From positions 25,397,001 to 25,461,000 of the forward strand of contig NC_037094.1 in the NCBI RefSeq assembly GCF_002994745.2: a DNA stretch of 64,000 nucleotides, in the 5' to 3' direction. The notes beneath the pieces are model-generated. The model was not told the DNA's origin. It did not search any database and saw nothing but the letters and a program-made list of their open reading frames with translations. Shown here piece after piece: positions 26,823 through 37,681 of this stretch. The DNA comes from Rosa chinensis (lineage: Eukaryota; Streptophyta; Magnoliopsida; Rosales; Rosaceae). Both the position numbers and the translations under genes were made by a program. Position 1 is the first letter of the stretch; each line of letters opens with the position of its first letter.

Positions 26823-29639
26823 TGACAGGACCCGCCCCGGATTTCACCCTGAAATCTGAAGTGGCCCTGCGGGGTCCACCTTAGAAGAAATTCTTCTAAA
26901 AATTTGGCAGAACTTCCCCAAAAATGAACTACCCAAAGACCTGTAGAAAGAAAATTTACACTTCTAAATCAACCCATCCTTATCCTCCTGGAGCCACATG
27001 CTCCCCAAATCACAACTCCAATTTCACAAATAACAGTCTCAACCCACATTACAAGCTTAATTTCACAGGTTATCAGAGCAATACTATTCCATTAGGTAAC
27101 AAAGAACACAGAGATAGAATGAGTACGCGGAAGCAGTGCTGTTGGCTATGCCTCGACTCCATGTACGCCCGACCTCATCTAATTTCGCCTGTAAACTGGG
27201 CATTTGAAAACCGAAGGGCCCAGGGAAAAGTATGTAAAAACGTTAGCGTGAGTGGACAAAAATAAACAAATTAAAAAGAAAAAGATTTCATACTTTCCCA
27301 CGTTTATTTCTTTAAAAACCCGATGCATGCAGCAATAAGAAAACACATTTAGCTTTAAAACCAAGAATTTCAAAATGATACACTAACTAGCCTCGCTAGT
27401 CACAACATTCGAAAATTATAATGAAAAATGTAAATCTCGTTTCTCAAGAAAAGAAAATAAGACCAGCCCTGCTGGCTACAGTGAAAATCGGACTAGACCC
27501 CGCTAGCCCAGCAATAATACAATGAGTAGAGGAAGATGATAGCCATACAAGTGAGCCTTCCAGGCTCGGGTGATAGCCTCCCAGGCTAAAGTACTCCCAT
27601 TACTCCCGTAATATACCCTTACGCCACTAAGTGTAGCGATAGGATACTGGGCTTCAGAATTACTGTCACAGAGACAGTAACCAGCGCCACAAAGGCGGAG
27701 GGCTTCAGTGATCCCATCACCTCGCCACAAAGGCGGAAGATCAATGCTAGCAATGATAAGTCACCCAAAGTATGGCAAAAGAAATCCGAAAACCAAGTAA
27801 ATCCATAAAGCTTCCCCAACTATCGCAAATGAATTTCCAATGACGTGTCCCACACATCAGGAGTATCTCAAATCAATAGCAGAACGGCGAGATCAAACAA
27901 AATCATAATTCTCAAACCGAAATCATTACTAAGGCATTCCCAATGCCAAAACCAAAGATCGAATAAATAAACAAGAATTAATTCCATCGAAATCCTATTT
28001 GGAAAATCTTTTAGAAATCTCAAATCGTCGAATAGAAACATAATATAAATAGCATAATTCCGGAAATCACCTCGGAAATAATTCGTCGAAAATCATGCTT
28101 TCAAATAGAAGCCATATATTGGAGATACTTATCGAAGGCTCAAAATCCATTTCCGAATCATAATTGAAAATAATGTATAAATAATCTCCGACAATAAATC
28201 ATATTTCCGAACTTAAATCATAAATCCCAAATCCGAGCATAATAAGTTCATATTCGAAACTCATGAAAAATCAATGTCAAATTATAATCTAAGACAAAAT
28301 ATCATGCTCGATAAATAAAACGATAATTAAATAAACCAATAATTTCAAAATAAATGCATGCATCATTTATTTAAAAACAAAAGTCCACTCACAGTACTAT
28401 TGGGCGACCACGCAAACGAGTTCCTTCATTTAACCGTAGCTCGTGGCATTGCCCTGTACACAATTATATTTCCGTAAACGGCAATCTGATAAAATAATTA
28501 CGAACCTAAACGAAACCTGAAAAATCCCTATCTCCATTACTTCTCAAATTCAACCCAAATCTCTCCCACAACACCAATTCCTCAATTAACATATTCCACA
28601 ACGAAAATGAGGGAAATCCAACGGCCGGATTTCCAACAATTCAATCACAAAACTTCAAACTTCGGAAATTCACAAATAATTCCAAACTCCTCCATAATTC
28701 ACCAAACATACATACAAGCTCTACAACATATATACAATTTAATGGGCTAAAAACCGGAATTAAAACACTGCCCTACACACCTCGACGAGCCACCAACAGT
28801 GGCAGCGCGTGGGCCCCACGCGCCACCGGCAACCACCTTCGATGGCCACCAAAATTTGGCAGCACCATCTACTCAACAAACCCAACCTCTTTCTCAACTA
28901 CAACAAGTTCCAATTTTACCTGGAAGAGCTCCAATTTGGCCGATGAAAAATTTCCAGAAAATTCAAGAACCCTAGGATTTGAAATTTCTTCGATTCGACC
29001 TCCACACTGCAAATCGTGGCTCAAGACTAGGGGGGAAATGATCCTTGGAAAAAACCGCACCTTCGACGCCGGTTTGGTGGCCGGAGACGGCCTGAATCGG
29101 AAGATATGGCCGGAAATAACAAACTGCTACAGTAATCTTCTTGGCTTGAATTCGAGTTCTCCGGCCAAATCACGACGACCCACGACCACAGGCGTATAGG
29201 AGAGGAAGAGAGGAGTCGACCGTCACCCTGGGCTCTCCGATTGGTGGCCAGACGGCGGCAAAACGAAGGGGAGAAGGAGAGAGGCCGACGCGGGGGAAAG
29301 AGGGAGAGGAAGAGAGAGAAGGTCGGGGTAGGTTTCCAGAAATGGAAATCTACCATAGTAACTTTCTACATATATAGAAAGTTACCGTGAACAGCAACTT
29401 CCACATGTTAAGGCATAACTTTCGCATATGAATTCCGATTTTTACGTACCACATATCCACGCGCTCGGTTTAACGTCTGCTACAACTTACATGAAGAACA
29501 TTTTCTCAAATTTTGACCCGAACAAAAAGTCAACTTTTAGGGCCACTAAAAGTGCTGAAATGACAATAAAAGTGAAAGTAAATGTCGTTTACCGTCCTAA
29601 TGATTAGTAAATCAGTAAATTCCGGTTTGGGACGTTACA
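26823..29639 (-). mobile_element. large solo LTR (copy II), 2817 bp
   Basis: Plus-strand start TGACAGGACCCGCC and end GGGACGTTACA (TG...CA). A perfect target duplication TGAAG lies at 26818-26822 and 29640-29644. Orientation is inferred as minus because the TATATA-type promoter and C/T leader read that way (near 29371). It is highly similar throughout to solo LTR III (48616-51397) and more distantly to LTR I. No internal gag or pol. The short ORF at 27503-27730 arises from inverted repeats in the LTR and is not a credible gene. Confidence 0.87.
27382..27738. repeat. array of short hairpins in solo LTR II
   Basis: At least nine short inverted repeats follow one another, among them ACTAG-CCTCG-CTAGT, GAGCCT-TCC-AGGCTC, TAGCCT-CCC-AGGCTA, TTAC-TCCC-GTAA, TTACTGTC-ACAGA-GACAGTAA and two CGCC-ACAAA-GGCG. 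The same series occurs in solo LTR III with some loop changes. Confidence 0.85.
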
Positions 29640-30978
29640 TGAAGTACCAAAATCGAAACCGAAATTTGAATCCTTATGAAAGAGAGATGACTCAATCTAT
29701 TTAAGATTTTAAGGAGCTTTTAGCTTTGAGAAGGTCATATCTTAAGGAGAAATCCTCTCGAGGTGGATCTAGATAAGACGGAAGCAGTCAATGAAATTAG
29801 TCAACTCGACCAAATTATTAGCAAGTAGGAAGCACTCCCTCACGTTGAATTAAAAATTAAAAATTTAAAAGTGGCGTAATGAATCCACTAACAAGTAACT
29901 ACAGACTTGCAAACTTTGCACACCACAACACGCACTAGTCGGGATATTTGCTTAAGCACACCTATAAATACCTGATGAGGTAAACATTTGAGGTAAGCAA
30001 TCAATCCCATCTACACCTATTACAGTTCAAACACTCAAGAATTTAGGCATAAGAGTATCTTTTGCAGTTACTTCCTTTGTTCCTTCAACTTGACTTGCCC
30101 ACACCAATCTGAATTGGGAAAATGTGAAGACTATAGTGTGAAGAAGATATTAACTGCAAAATTTTCACTCTCACTTAAGTCAGAAAAATAAATGAGAAGA
30201 TCTTGTACTGAATTTTTCTGCACCAACACTCTTCACTCACTTCAAAATCCATTATAGGCCGTTGATTCTTTCTATTTAATCCCAGGCTATAGATTGTTTA
30301 AGTGCATGTTTTCAAAGAGATTTTCACTTTAAAATTTGCATTTTGTATGTTCATGCTCTTCACTCACTTCAAAATTCTAAAGGCTATAGATCGTTTAACT
30401 GTTTCTAAAGAGATTTTCACTTTAAAATTTGCATTTATGTTCTTTAGGTTCAAGAGATGTATACTACGAAGTTGAGGAGGTGCCTTGATTGTGGTAATCA
30501 ATATCTTGCCTAATTTTATACTGATATCTTGACTCTTCATATTCATATGGTTAAGCTGAGAGGTTCCTTGATTGTGGACTTCTGGTAATCGATATCTTTG
30601 CCCAATCCATTTTGTACTGATATCTTGTCTCTTCATATTCATATGGTTATAATGTACACATCAAATAAAAACCATGCTAGATATTTATGCACATTAATTT
30701 TGTGGTGAATGAAAAACTACCGGACTCGAGACATCTGCGGACACATGACGTTATCTGACGAATTTTTAGGTATTAATTGCTCGCACGACTCTTTCACAAA
30801 TATGTGGCCATATCTTTGTGAGAGACCGTATAGTAATATAGAGGTGAAAGAAAACTGCCCAACTAAGGCCATCTCCAGCTGTGGGGGGCTAAAATGGCTC
30901 CCGGGCTAAATTTTTGCCCCCCATATCACTATTCATGTAAATAGTAAGGGCTATAATTTCTACCATCTCCAACCCTTA

Positions 30979-31272
30979 GGGCAACTCCAACAGCTTCCCT
31001 ATATCTTGATTTTTCTCTATTTTAGGGAAAAATTTAGCTGTTTTGCTCCAACAGATTCCCTATAATTATCCATAAAATACAGATAGTGATGAGAGAGAAA
31101 ACAAAATTTCCTATATTTACAGCAATCTGCAAAATTGTAGGGAAAGATTTAAAGAAGAATTATGGAATTTGTAAAATAGAGAATTTGTTGGAGTTGGAGC
31201 GGAATTTTTTTTGGAGATTTTAATTTTTGCTTCCCTATAATAGAGAAATTGTAGGGAAGCTGTTGGAGATGC
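30979..31272. mobile_element. PIF/Harbinger-like MITE (inner), 294 bp
   Basis: Left end GGGCAACTCCAACAGCTTCC and right end GGAAGCTGTTGGAGATGC are inverted repeats. The target duplication TTA lies at 30976-30978 and 31273-31275. Removing it restores the outer MITE sequence (CCCTTAGGGCTATAA). Confidence 0.87.
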
Positions 31273-31461
31273 TTAGGGCTATAAGTTTAAATGTCATGTT
31301 ATTTTATTATTTTTCATTATGTATTTCTAATATTTCCACTCTTATATAATAATGTTTTGACCAAATGTTATTAATTTTTTAGATATGATTTTAACGTGCC
31401 ACATATCACGTTGTAAGTAATTATTCAGATTCTTGATTAGATTTCTTTGTGTGTTTATCCC

Positions 31462-31665
31462 GATGTCATCTTCTCAAAATTTTCAGATTGGATTTTACGT
31501 GCCACGTGTCAAGATATAATTCCTTATCGAGATTTTCGACTAGATTTTATGTCCTCTTATCCTGATGTCATCTTCTCAAAATTTTCAGATTGGATTTTGC
31601 TCGCCACGTGTCAAGATATAATTCCTTATCAAGATTTTTGAGCAAATTTTATGTCCATGTGACAT
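31462..31665 (+). repeat. 102-bp tandem duplication
   Basis: GATGTCATCTTCTCAAAATT begins at 31462 and again at 31564. The units include TTTCAGATTGGATTTT, GCCACGTGTCAAGATATAAT and TCCTTATC. A diverged third unit precedes at about 31390-31460. Lies within the outer MITE. Confidence 0.85.
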
Positions 31666-32373
31666 ATCTTATCTTCCGCTCTAAAACTCAATAAAAGGTT
31701 TGGTTCAGATTGGATTTGGAGCCACCAACGTGGTCTCCATGAAGATCAAGCCCAAGGGCTAAACAAAGGGCTATCTATATCCCAGCCCGTGGCCCTTTTA
31801 GCCCCTCAAATCTCTTTTTTGTAATAGCATAGCCTGCTATTGGAGATGGAAAACACCATTTTTTGGGCTATACCAACCCCTTAGCCCCCCATTGGAGATG
31901 GCCTAAAACCCACATGTATCTGTCTGGACGTCTGGTAAAACAGAAACCAGATATAAAATGTTGTGGTGAGCAGGCATCATAGAAATGATCTGATTTTATA
32001 GGAGAACCAGTCAACAAGTGCTTAAGAGTTTCAGTTGCTTCGACTTTTCCACTCAAGAATTTCCAGACAATCCAAGTCCACATGCCAAATGAACTAATGT
32101 GCAACACTAAAAAGAGAGAATATAAACAAAAATGAAAAATTTATAATTCTTAAACATATATTATCTCGTTTGACATTCTAAACGTGGAAATTATAAATTT
32201 CTCTGTGGAAAAAATGAAGGATTTGATTGTTTAAATTCCTCCCTTCAATTTCCATCAAAATAGGTATCATTTCTAGTTTTTTGCAGAAGTTTATTCTTAT
32301 CTCTTTATTAGTTTCCAGAACAAGATACTTTTCTTTTTTAACATTTTAGTTTGTTTTAAACTTTCTTAAGTTA

Positions 32374-32744
32374 GAGCATTTTTAGCAATGCTAGTCATTT
32401 TTGAGTCAAATTTTAGCTAAAGTAGCTAAAAAGTCATTTTAGCTAGCCACTTTAGAATTACGTCTGCTTCAATGCTATCTATTTTAGCTAGTTTTGAATT
32501 TATATTATTTTTTAAATGAATATTAACTAGTTTAAATGTATTTATAAATTACATAAAATAACTTAAAATGAATGTTTTTAGTTATAGAGAGCCTCATCCT
32601 GCTCTCTATATTTAGGAGTGAGATAGCTAAAAGTTATAATAGAGCCACTTAGGATTCTGGTGCAGCTGCTAAAATAGATAAAAAGTTAAACATGCTCTCA
32701 AAAATAGGTAAGGAGCCACAATTTAGAGTCTGCTAAAGATGCTC
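32374..32744. mobile_element. Tourist/PIF-Harbinger-like MITE, 371 bp
   Basis: The ends GAGCATTTTTAGCA and TGCTAAAGATGCTC are inverted repeats. TTA target duplications lie at 32371-32373 and 32745-32747. Interior AT-rich, with repeated GCTAAAA motifs. Confidence 0.8.
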
Positions 32745-33391
32745 TTATTATACATTCCAAATTCTAAAAATGTAAAACAAAATAGTGGAAATTGCAATTA
32801 ATGAAATTTTAATTGATTGAGTTCTAGATTCCATCATTTCATGATCCTCAAGAGGAAGACTTTTGTATCATAGTTTTATTTTTATATAATTCGCCAAGTA
32901 ATTTTGAATGCATTTTCTCTTAATTTTTTCTTTTTTAAAAGCTTTTATAAACAAAAAAAGAAGAAGAGAAATATGCAATGAGAACTAAAATGGAAATAAA
33001 TAATTAAAGTACTGTAAATGTACATGTTTCTATTATTATAAATCTTTGTAGAGAAAAAAAATATTTTCCTTATTAGTTTGCTGTCTTTAACAGTCTTTTT
33101 ATATAAGGATACATATGTCACTGAATAATTAAAAATTGAGAGAGGTCTAGTGAGTAGATTAGGAGATTCCAATATAAACTTTCTTTCAGAATTTCTCAAG
33201 AATTTAAAATTTACCCATCCAAGTGGGCGTGGGGCAGCATTTTAATTTATCTATTAATAATATGGACGTGGGGCTGAGCCTCCCAGTTTGAAATAATGAT
33301 TCCAAACCCCATTATTCCAAACCCCATTATTTAAAAAAAAAAAAAAAAATCCAAGTGGGAGGGATAGGAAATATATGTGCTTCAATTTTCA
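32745..33391. other. AT-rich 3' flank of the P450 gene
   Basis: No coding sequence. Contains ATTCCAAACCCC twice (33298-33330) followed by a poly-A run of about 17. Probably holds the P450 3' UTR and end signals, which cannot be placed. Confidence 0.5.
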
Positions 33392-35241
33392 CTAAGGGAT
33401 AGGGATAGGGATAGCTCTCAAGGGTTTGGCCATCTCTAGGGTGAGTACAAACTTATCATCCATGTTCATGTTCTCTGGTGTAACTCCATCTTCAAGCTTC
33501 CAAACAAAGGAATGGATAAGAGAACCCAACATTAAGTGCAACATTCTCATTGCCAATGGCAATCCCGGACATATTCTCCTGCCGGCGCCAAATGGAATAA
33601 GTTCAAAATTCCGGCCTCTAACATCGAGTAGAGACCCCAAGAACCTCTCCGGCTTGAATGAATTCGGGTCATCCCATGTGCTTGGGTCTCTGCCAATGGC
33701 CCATGCGTTAACAAGCACTTGTGCACCCTTCGGGACTGTGGAGCCTTCAATCTCTACATCTGATTCGGCTTTTCGGGGAAGTAACAAAGGAACTGCAGGG
33801 TGCATACGAAATGTTTCTTTAATAATGGCTTGCAAGTAAGGTAGTCTAGTAATGTCTGATTCCTCAACATGATTGCCTTTGCCAATTACTTCGTTAAGCT
33901 CTAATTGTGCTTTTGAGAGAACTTCAGGGTTGTGCAAGAGCTCTGCCATTGCCCATTGGAATGTGGATGAAGCTGTGTCTGACCCTGCAACAAAAAGAAC
34001 CTATCCAAACACATTATCTCTAAGCATTATATTGAACTGGACTAGACCAAAAACGTATTGCATTGAAAATTAATGTAATATGTCGTTGCGATGAACTTGA
34101 GCTTAACATATCTTTGAGTGTCATATGAATTACTACAATTAATAGCGTTCAGTAGTTCTTATTCACACATCTAGAAAATCATTCTACACTGCAAAATTTA
34201 ACATTTTATTATTTTCGAACAGTCACAAAATAAGTGCAAAATGACTTTTTAGATGTGCGAATAACACTACCCTACATTATCATCTTAGAAGCTCAATTAT
34301 TTGGAAACTAAAAGCAATTGAAAATGAAAAAGGTAATACAAACTGACCAGGATGAAATGATAAAGTTGATTTTTGTTCAGCTCCTCACTGTTTTCCTCTG
34401 TAATAGTGAGAAGGGTATCCAACACATCGTTCTTTGTTGCAGATTCAGTCGATTTTCTCAGCTCCAACCTCTGCTGAACTATTGTTTCAACTAAATCTAT
34501 TATCTTTCCAAAATACTTTGTCATTCTCCTCCTTCTGCCATTAGGATCAATCTTCCTAAGCAAAGGAAAACAGTCCCCCAAGTTTGGTTTTCCAGCCTCG
34601 ATCATAATATTATGCACCATCTCCTTGAACTCCCTGGCCATTTTGGAACTCGGGTCTGCTAAATCAATCGAAAAAATTGTATTAGACAGCAAATTGAGTG
34701 TCGTAGTAAAAGCTGCCCTACCAAAGTCAACTGCTTCCCCACTCAGGCTGCTTTTATGGACTAATTCAAGGAGTTGCTCCACTTTCTTCCGTCGCAAGTT
34801 TTGGTTAGCATCAAGCATTTTGTTGGCAAATAGCTGAGTGTTGCATATTTTTCTTTGGTTTCTCCAAAGGGGAGAGACTGGGATCCATGGCAGGCCAACA
34901 GTGTGGTGATCAAGGGCTCGAATGGCATCGGGGACTGTTCGATTGGACAAGTATTGGTCATGGGTTTGGAGGACTTGTTTAGCCATGGCTGATGAAGAAA
35001 CAACTATGGAGGTTACTTGTCCAAGTTTTAGGGACATCAAAGGGCCATGGATTTTGGCAAGTTCGGCAAGAGATTTGTGAGGTCTGTCACCAAGTAGGAG
35101 AAGGTTTCCGAGGATTGGAAGCGGTTTTGGACCTGGTGGAAGCTTTTTGGAACTGTTTTTGGCTCTTGAAATTGAGTAGAGGAGGCCTTGGATAAATGTC
35201 CAGGTGAGGATAAGGTAAACGAAAGCACTCCAGAAGTTCAT
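33392..35241 (-). CDS. CYP76: cytochrome P450, CYP76-like (geraniol 8-hydroxylase-like), two exons
   Basis: Exon 1 is 35241-34348 and exon 2 is 34000-33392, with a 347-bp intron (CTG|GTCAGT ... GGATAG|GTTC) in phase 0, giving 500 residues. Motifs: N-terminal membrane anchor (about 2-25), proline hinge PPGP (35-38), I-helix VAGSDTASS (302-310), K-helix ETFR (360-363), FKPERF (413-418), and heme loop FGAGRRICPG (435-444) with ligand Cys442. The intron just before the I-helix is typical of A-type P450s. Such enzymes sit on the ER and oxidise small molecules with NADPH-P450 reductase; CYP76 members act on monoterpenols and other specialised metabolites. The substrate cannot be read from sequence. 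The frame is intact. It is flanked by two copies of a dispersed repeat. Confidence 0.95.
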
Positions 35242-35261
35242 CTCTCTTCTGATCCTTCAGG

Positions 35262-35285
35262 AGAGAGAGAGAGAGAGAGAGAGAG
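35262..35285. repeat. (GA)n microsatellite in the P450 5' leader
   Basis: About 12 GA units 20 bases upstream of the P450 start codon. On the coding strand this is a CT-rich leader, common in plant 5' UTRs. Confidence 0.8.
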
Positions 35286-35346
35286 TTCTGATCTCTCTTG
35301 TCTCAGCAAATGAAAATGAAAGTTGAGACTCGGAAACATCCGACTC

Positions 35347-35358
35347 CATATAGATATA
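35347..35358 (-). promoter_or_regulatory. possible TATA box of the P450 gene
   Basis: ATATAGATATAC on the plus strand gives GTATATCTATAT on the coding strand, about 105 bases before the ATG. Spacing fits a leader containing the CT tract. Upstream of it (35360-36458) there is AT-rich sequence with no gene. Confidence 0.4.
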
Positions 35359-36930
35359 CAAGTGAGAGGAGTTTAATTACTTCTGCATAGAGTGTACAGA
35401 CAAAGTAATCTAAGCCTTTGCTACTGTTTTCGATTTATTAGCTAGTAAATCGTTATAAATCATCGATGTACAGTTTGGCTTATTAGCATTATCTTATAGG
35501 AGCTGCAGCACACAAATTTTGGCAAAGCGCAACCCTAGAGCAGCTCTATATCCGCGGGTCTTGACAAAGTTATCTATACTACATTAATGTTTTGACAAAG
35601 ATGTATACGTACACTTCCGAAATGTAATATTGGTAGGATAGTTATGGTAGCAGCTCTATAAAAGCAAAGTTGTAAATCAGTAAGAGTGTGGTTGAAAATA
35701 CAGAAACATGTTGCCAGAATTGACACATTATAAATCATCTGCTTGTCTCTAAACATGGCGAGCAATATGATTCGTTATACAGTTTTTTCTGATTGAGAGT
35801 CTGATCTTGTGGATATTATGAGTTATTAACCAGAGGACGTGTTTAATAAGAAGAAATTCTTGCGTATGACAGATGTACCATGTGTTTGGTAGGGCTGACC
35901 AATCAGTGTATATGCAGAGGGGTGTTTTGGGTATTCAATTTAATAAAGTAAGGATAGTTTCATAGCACACTTAAAAAAATTTTGGGTTTTGGTTAGGCAG
36001 TCCCACTGCCACGTGATATTTTTGTCTTATTTCTCGCATGTTGCATATGTATTATTATCATGAAATAATATCAAGAATATAAAATGAAATTGAATTGATC
36101 CTTTTTTCTTCCCCTTTCTCCTCTTTTTTTCTATAAGCTTAGGGTAAATTCTAGACCGTCAGAGGAGTGGTGTTTTCACATTCTCTAGCACGGTAGCACC
36201 CGACCATATTTTACGTACTATCTTTCATTTAGTTGTTAGTTTTATTTAGGATCACAGGGCTTAGATTAATGGGTAAGAGGACTGAAGTCAAAATTTTACA
36301 CCCCACAGTGTCCTGTTTTTCCTTTCTGTACGAGCTCTTTTTCCTTTCCCTACCGGTTCTGAATACGGGAAGGAAAAACAACAAGTTATTTGATATGTAT
36401 ATAGAAATTAATCGTTAATCCATAAGAGTAAATTTTGAGAACAATTTTAGTCACGGAATGGACTGATAGAGAGGCAGCCCAATTTGTTTGAAAAAAACTC
36501 CTCAAGGTTAAATTATCTAGCTCAAGACAGATCCAAGTGAGGTGCTCCTCTCGAGGTAAATTCAAGTGAGATGAAATCTCCTCAAGGCAAATCCAAAAAA
36601 GGTAAAATCTCCTCAAGATGGATCCAAGTGAGGTACAATCCTCTCAAGGTAAATTTAGGTGAGATGGAATCATGTTCTAGTTAAGGAGACAGGCCAAAAG
36701 AGAGATGGCTCAATCTATTTGGGGAGCTTTGAGAAGATCAGATCCTCTTGAGGAGAAATCCCTTTAAAATGGATATGAAATTCTTAATAAGGCGGAACTG
36801 GTTAACGGTCAACTCGGCCAAATCTGTAGCAAGCAAGAAATACTCCCACTTGTTGTCTTGAAAGTGGTGTAATTGATTCACTGATGCATGACTTGCGGAC
36901 TTCTCACGCCACTATGCGCACTAGCGAAAA

Positions 36931-37101
36931 TGTTCACTTGGTCAGTTATTAACCAAGAAAATAATGCTCAACCACCCTTAGATTTACATCTAAGGGCAGA
37001 GAGAATTATTATTAAGTTAAGGTGTTTTGTTTTCCACCCTTGGATGTAAATCTAATTGTTGTTGAGTATAATTTTTTGGTCAGCAACTGACCAGGTGAAC
37101 A
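36931..37101. mobile_element. fold-back MITE, 171 bp
   Basis: TGTTCACTTGGTCAGTTATT at the left and its inverse (GACCAGGTGAACA) at the right. The inverted arms extend through TTAGATTTACATC into the centre, so most of the element is one hairpin. The outer flanks carry 16-bp near-identical direct repeats (CCACTRTGCGCACTAG), not directly abutting the left end. Confidence 0.8.
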
Positions 37102-37681
37102 CCACTGTGCGCACTAGTTAGATAAACATTCAAGGTAAGCAATCAATCTCATCTATGCCTACTACAATTAAAACATTCACTAACTTAGGCATCAGAGTTT
37201 ATTAAAAAAAAAAAAAAATTAGGCATCAAAGTATCTTTTGCAAGTACCTCATGTATGATTTATTCCTTCGACTTAACTTACCCATGCCGATTCGAATTCT
37301 GAGAGTGTGAAGACATTAATTAACTACAAAATTTTCACTCTCGCTCCAATCAAAAAAGTAGGTGAGGAGATCTTCTACTGAATTTTTCCGCACAAATGCT
37401 CTTCACCCACTTCAAAATCAACATTATTGCTTGGCTGTTGATTCTTTCTATTTAATCCAAGATCAAAATTACAGGCTGTTGATGATTCTATAGATTGTTT
37501 AAGTGTTTTCAAAGAGATTTTCACTTAAAAATTTGCATTTTTTATGTTCTTTAAGTTCAAGAGATGTATACTTGGAAGCTGAGAGGTGTCTTGATTGTGG
37601 TAATGAATATCTTGTCGAATCCATTGATATCTTGTCTCTTCATATTATATGGTTACAATATACACATCAAACAAAAATCAT

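Larger units (their letters stand above)
15846..29676. mobile_element. hAT-like DNA element carrying later insertions
   Basis: Left end CAAGGTTTCAAATTTC (15846) and right end GAAATTTGAATCCTTA (29676) form an imperfect terminal inverted repeat (AAGGxTTCAAATTTC). The flanks repeat (C/T)GAAAGAG, an 8-bp target duplication with one mismatch (15838-15845 and 29677-29684), as expected for hAT elements. Copy A of the host repeat continues on each side. Its own DNA (15846-16633, 26572-26817, 29645-29676) is about 1.1 kb, rich in GAAATTTC-type motifs, with no transposase, so it is non-autonomous. The rest of its span is two later retroelements. Confidence 0.65.
30867..31903. mobile_element. PIF/Harbinger-like MITE (outer), containing a second MITE
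   Basis: The ends GGCCATCTCCA..TG.GGGGGCTAA and its inverse (TTAGCCCCCCATTGGAGATGGCC region) form the terminal inverted repeat. The flanking 3-bp TAA (30864-30866, 31904-31906) is the TWA target duplication of PIF/Harbinger elements. No coding capacity. It interrupts repeat copy A. Confidence 0.85.
15505..32063 (+). repeat. dispersed repeat copy A, split by nested insertions
   Basis: Starts TGACTGATAGAGAGACAGCCCA and ends near AATTTCCAGACAATCCA. It matches copy B (36459-39206) in the same orientation, block by block: a 30-bp repeat array, CAAATCTATAGC-like stretches, GGTAAGCAATCAATC.CATCTA, GAATTTAGGCAT and an AAAATGTTGTGGT.AGCAGGCATCAT segment. Copy A is broken by the hAT-like element (15846-29676) and a MITE (30867-31903). 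Without these it is about 1.7 kb. Its middle resembles a gypsy LTR promoter/leader (TATAAATACC and then a ...TTAGGCAT stretch), so it may be an old LTR-derived repeat, but no target duplication was found. Confidence 0.7.

Noticed and set aside
27503..27730. 75-aa ORF in solo LTR II as a gene
   Set aside because: Encoded by an array of short palindromes; shared with LTR III only because the LTRs are copies. Kept as a finding to test, not as a CDS.
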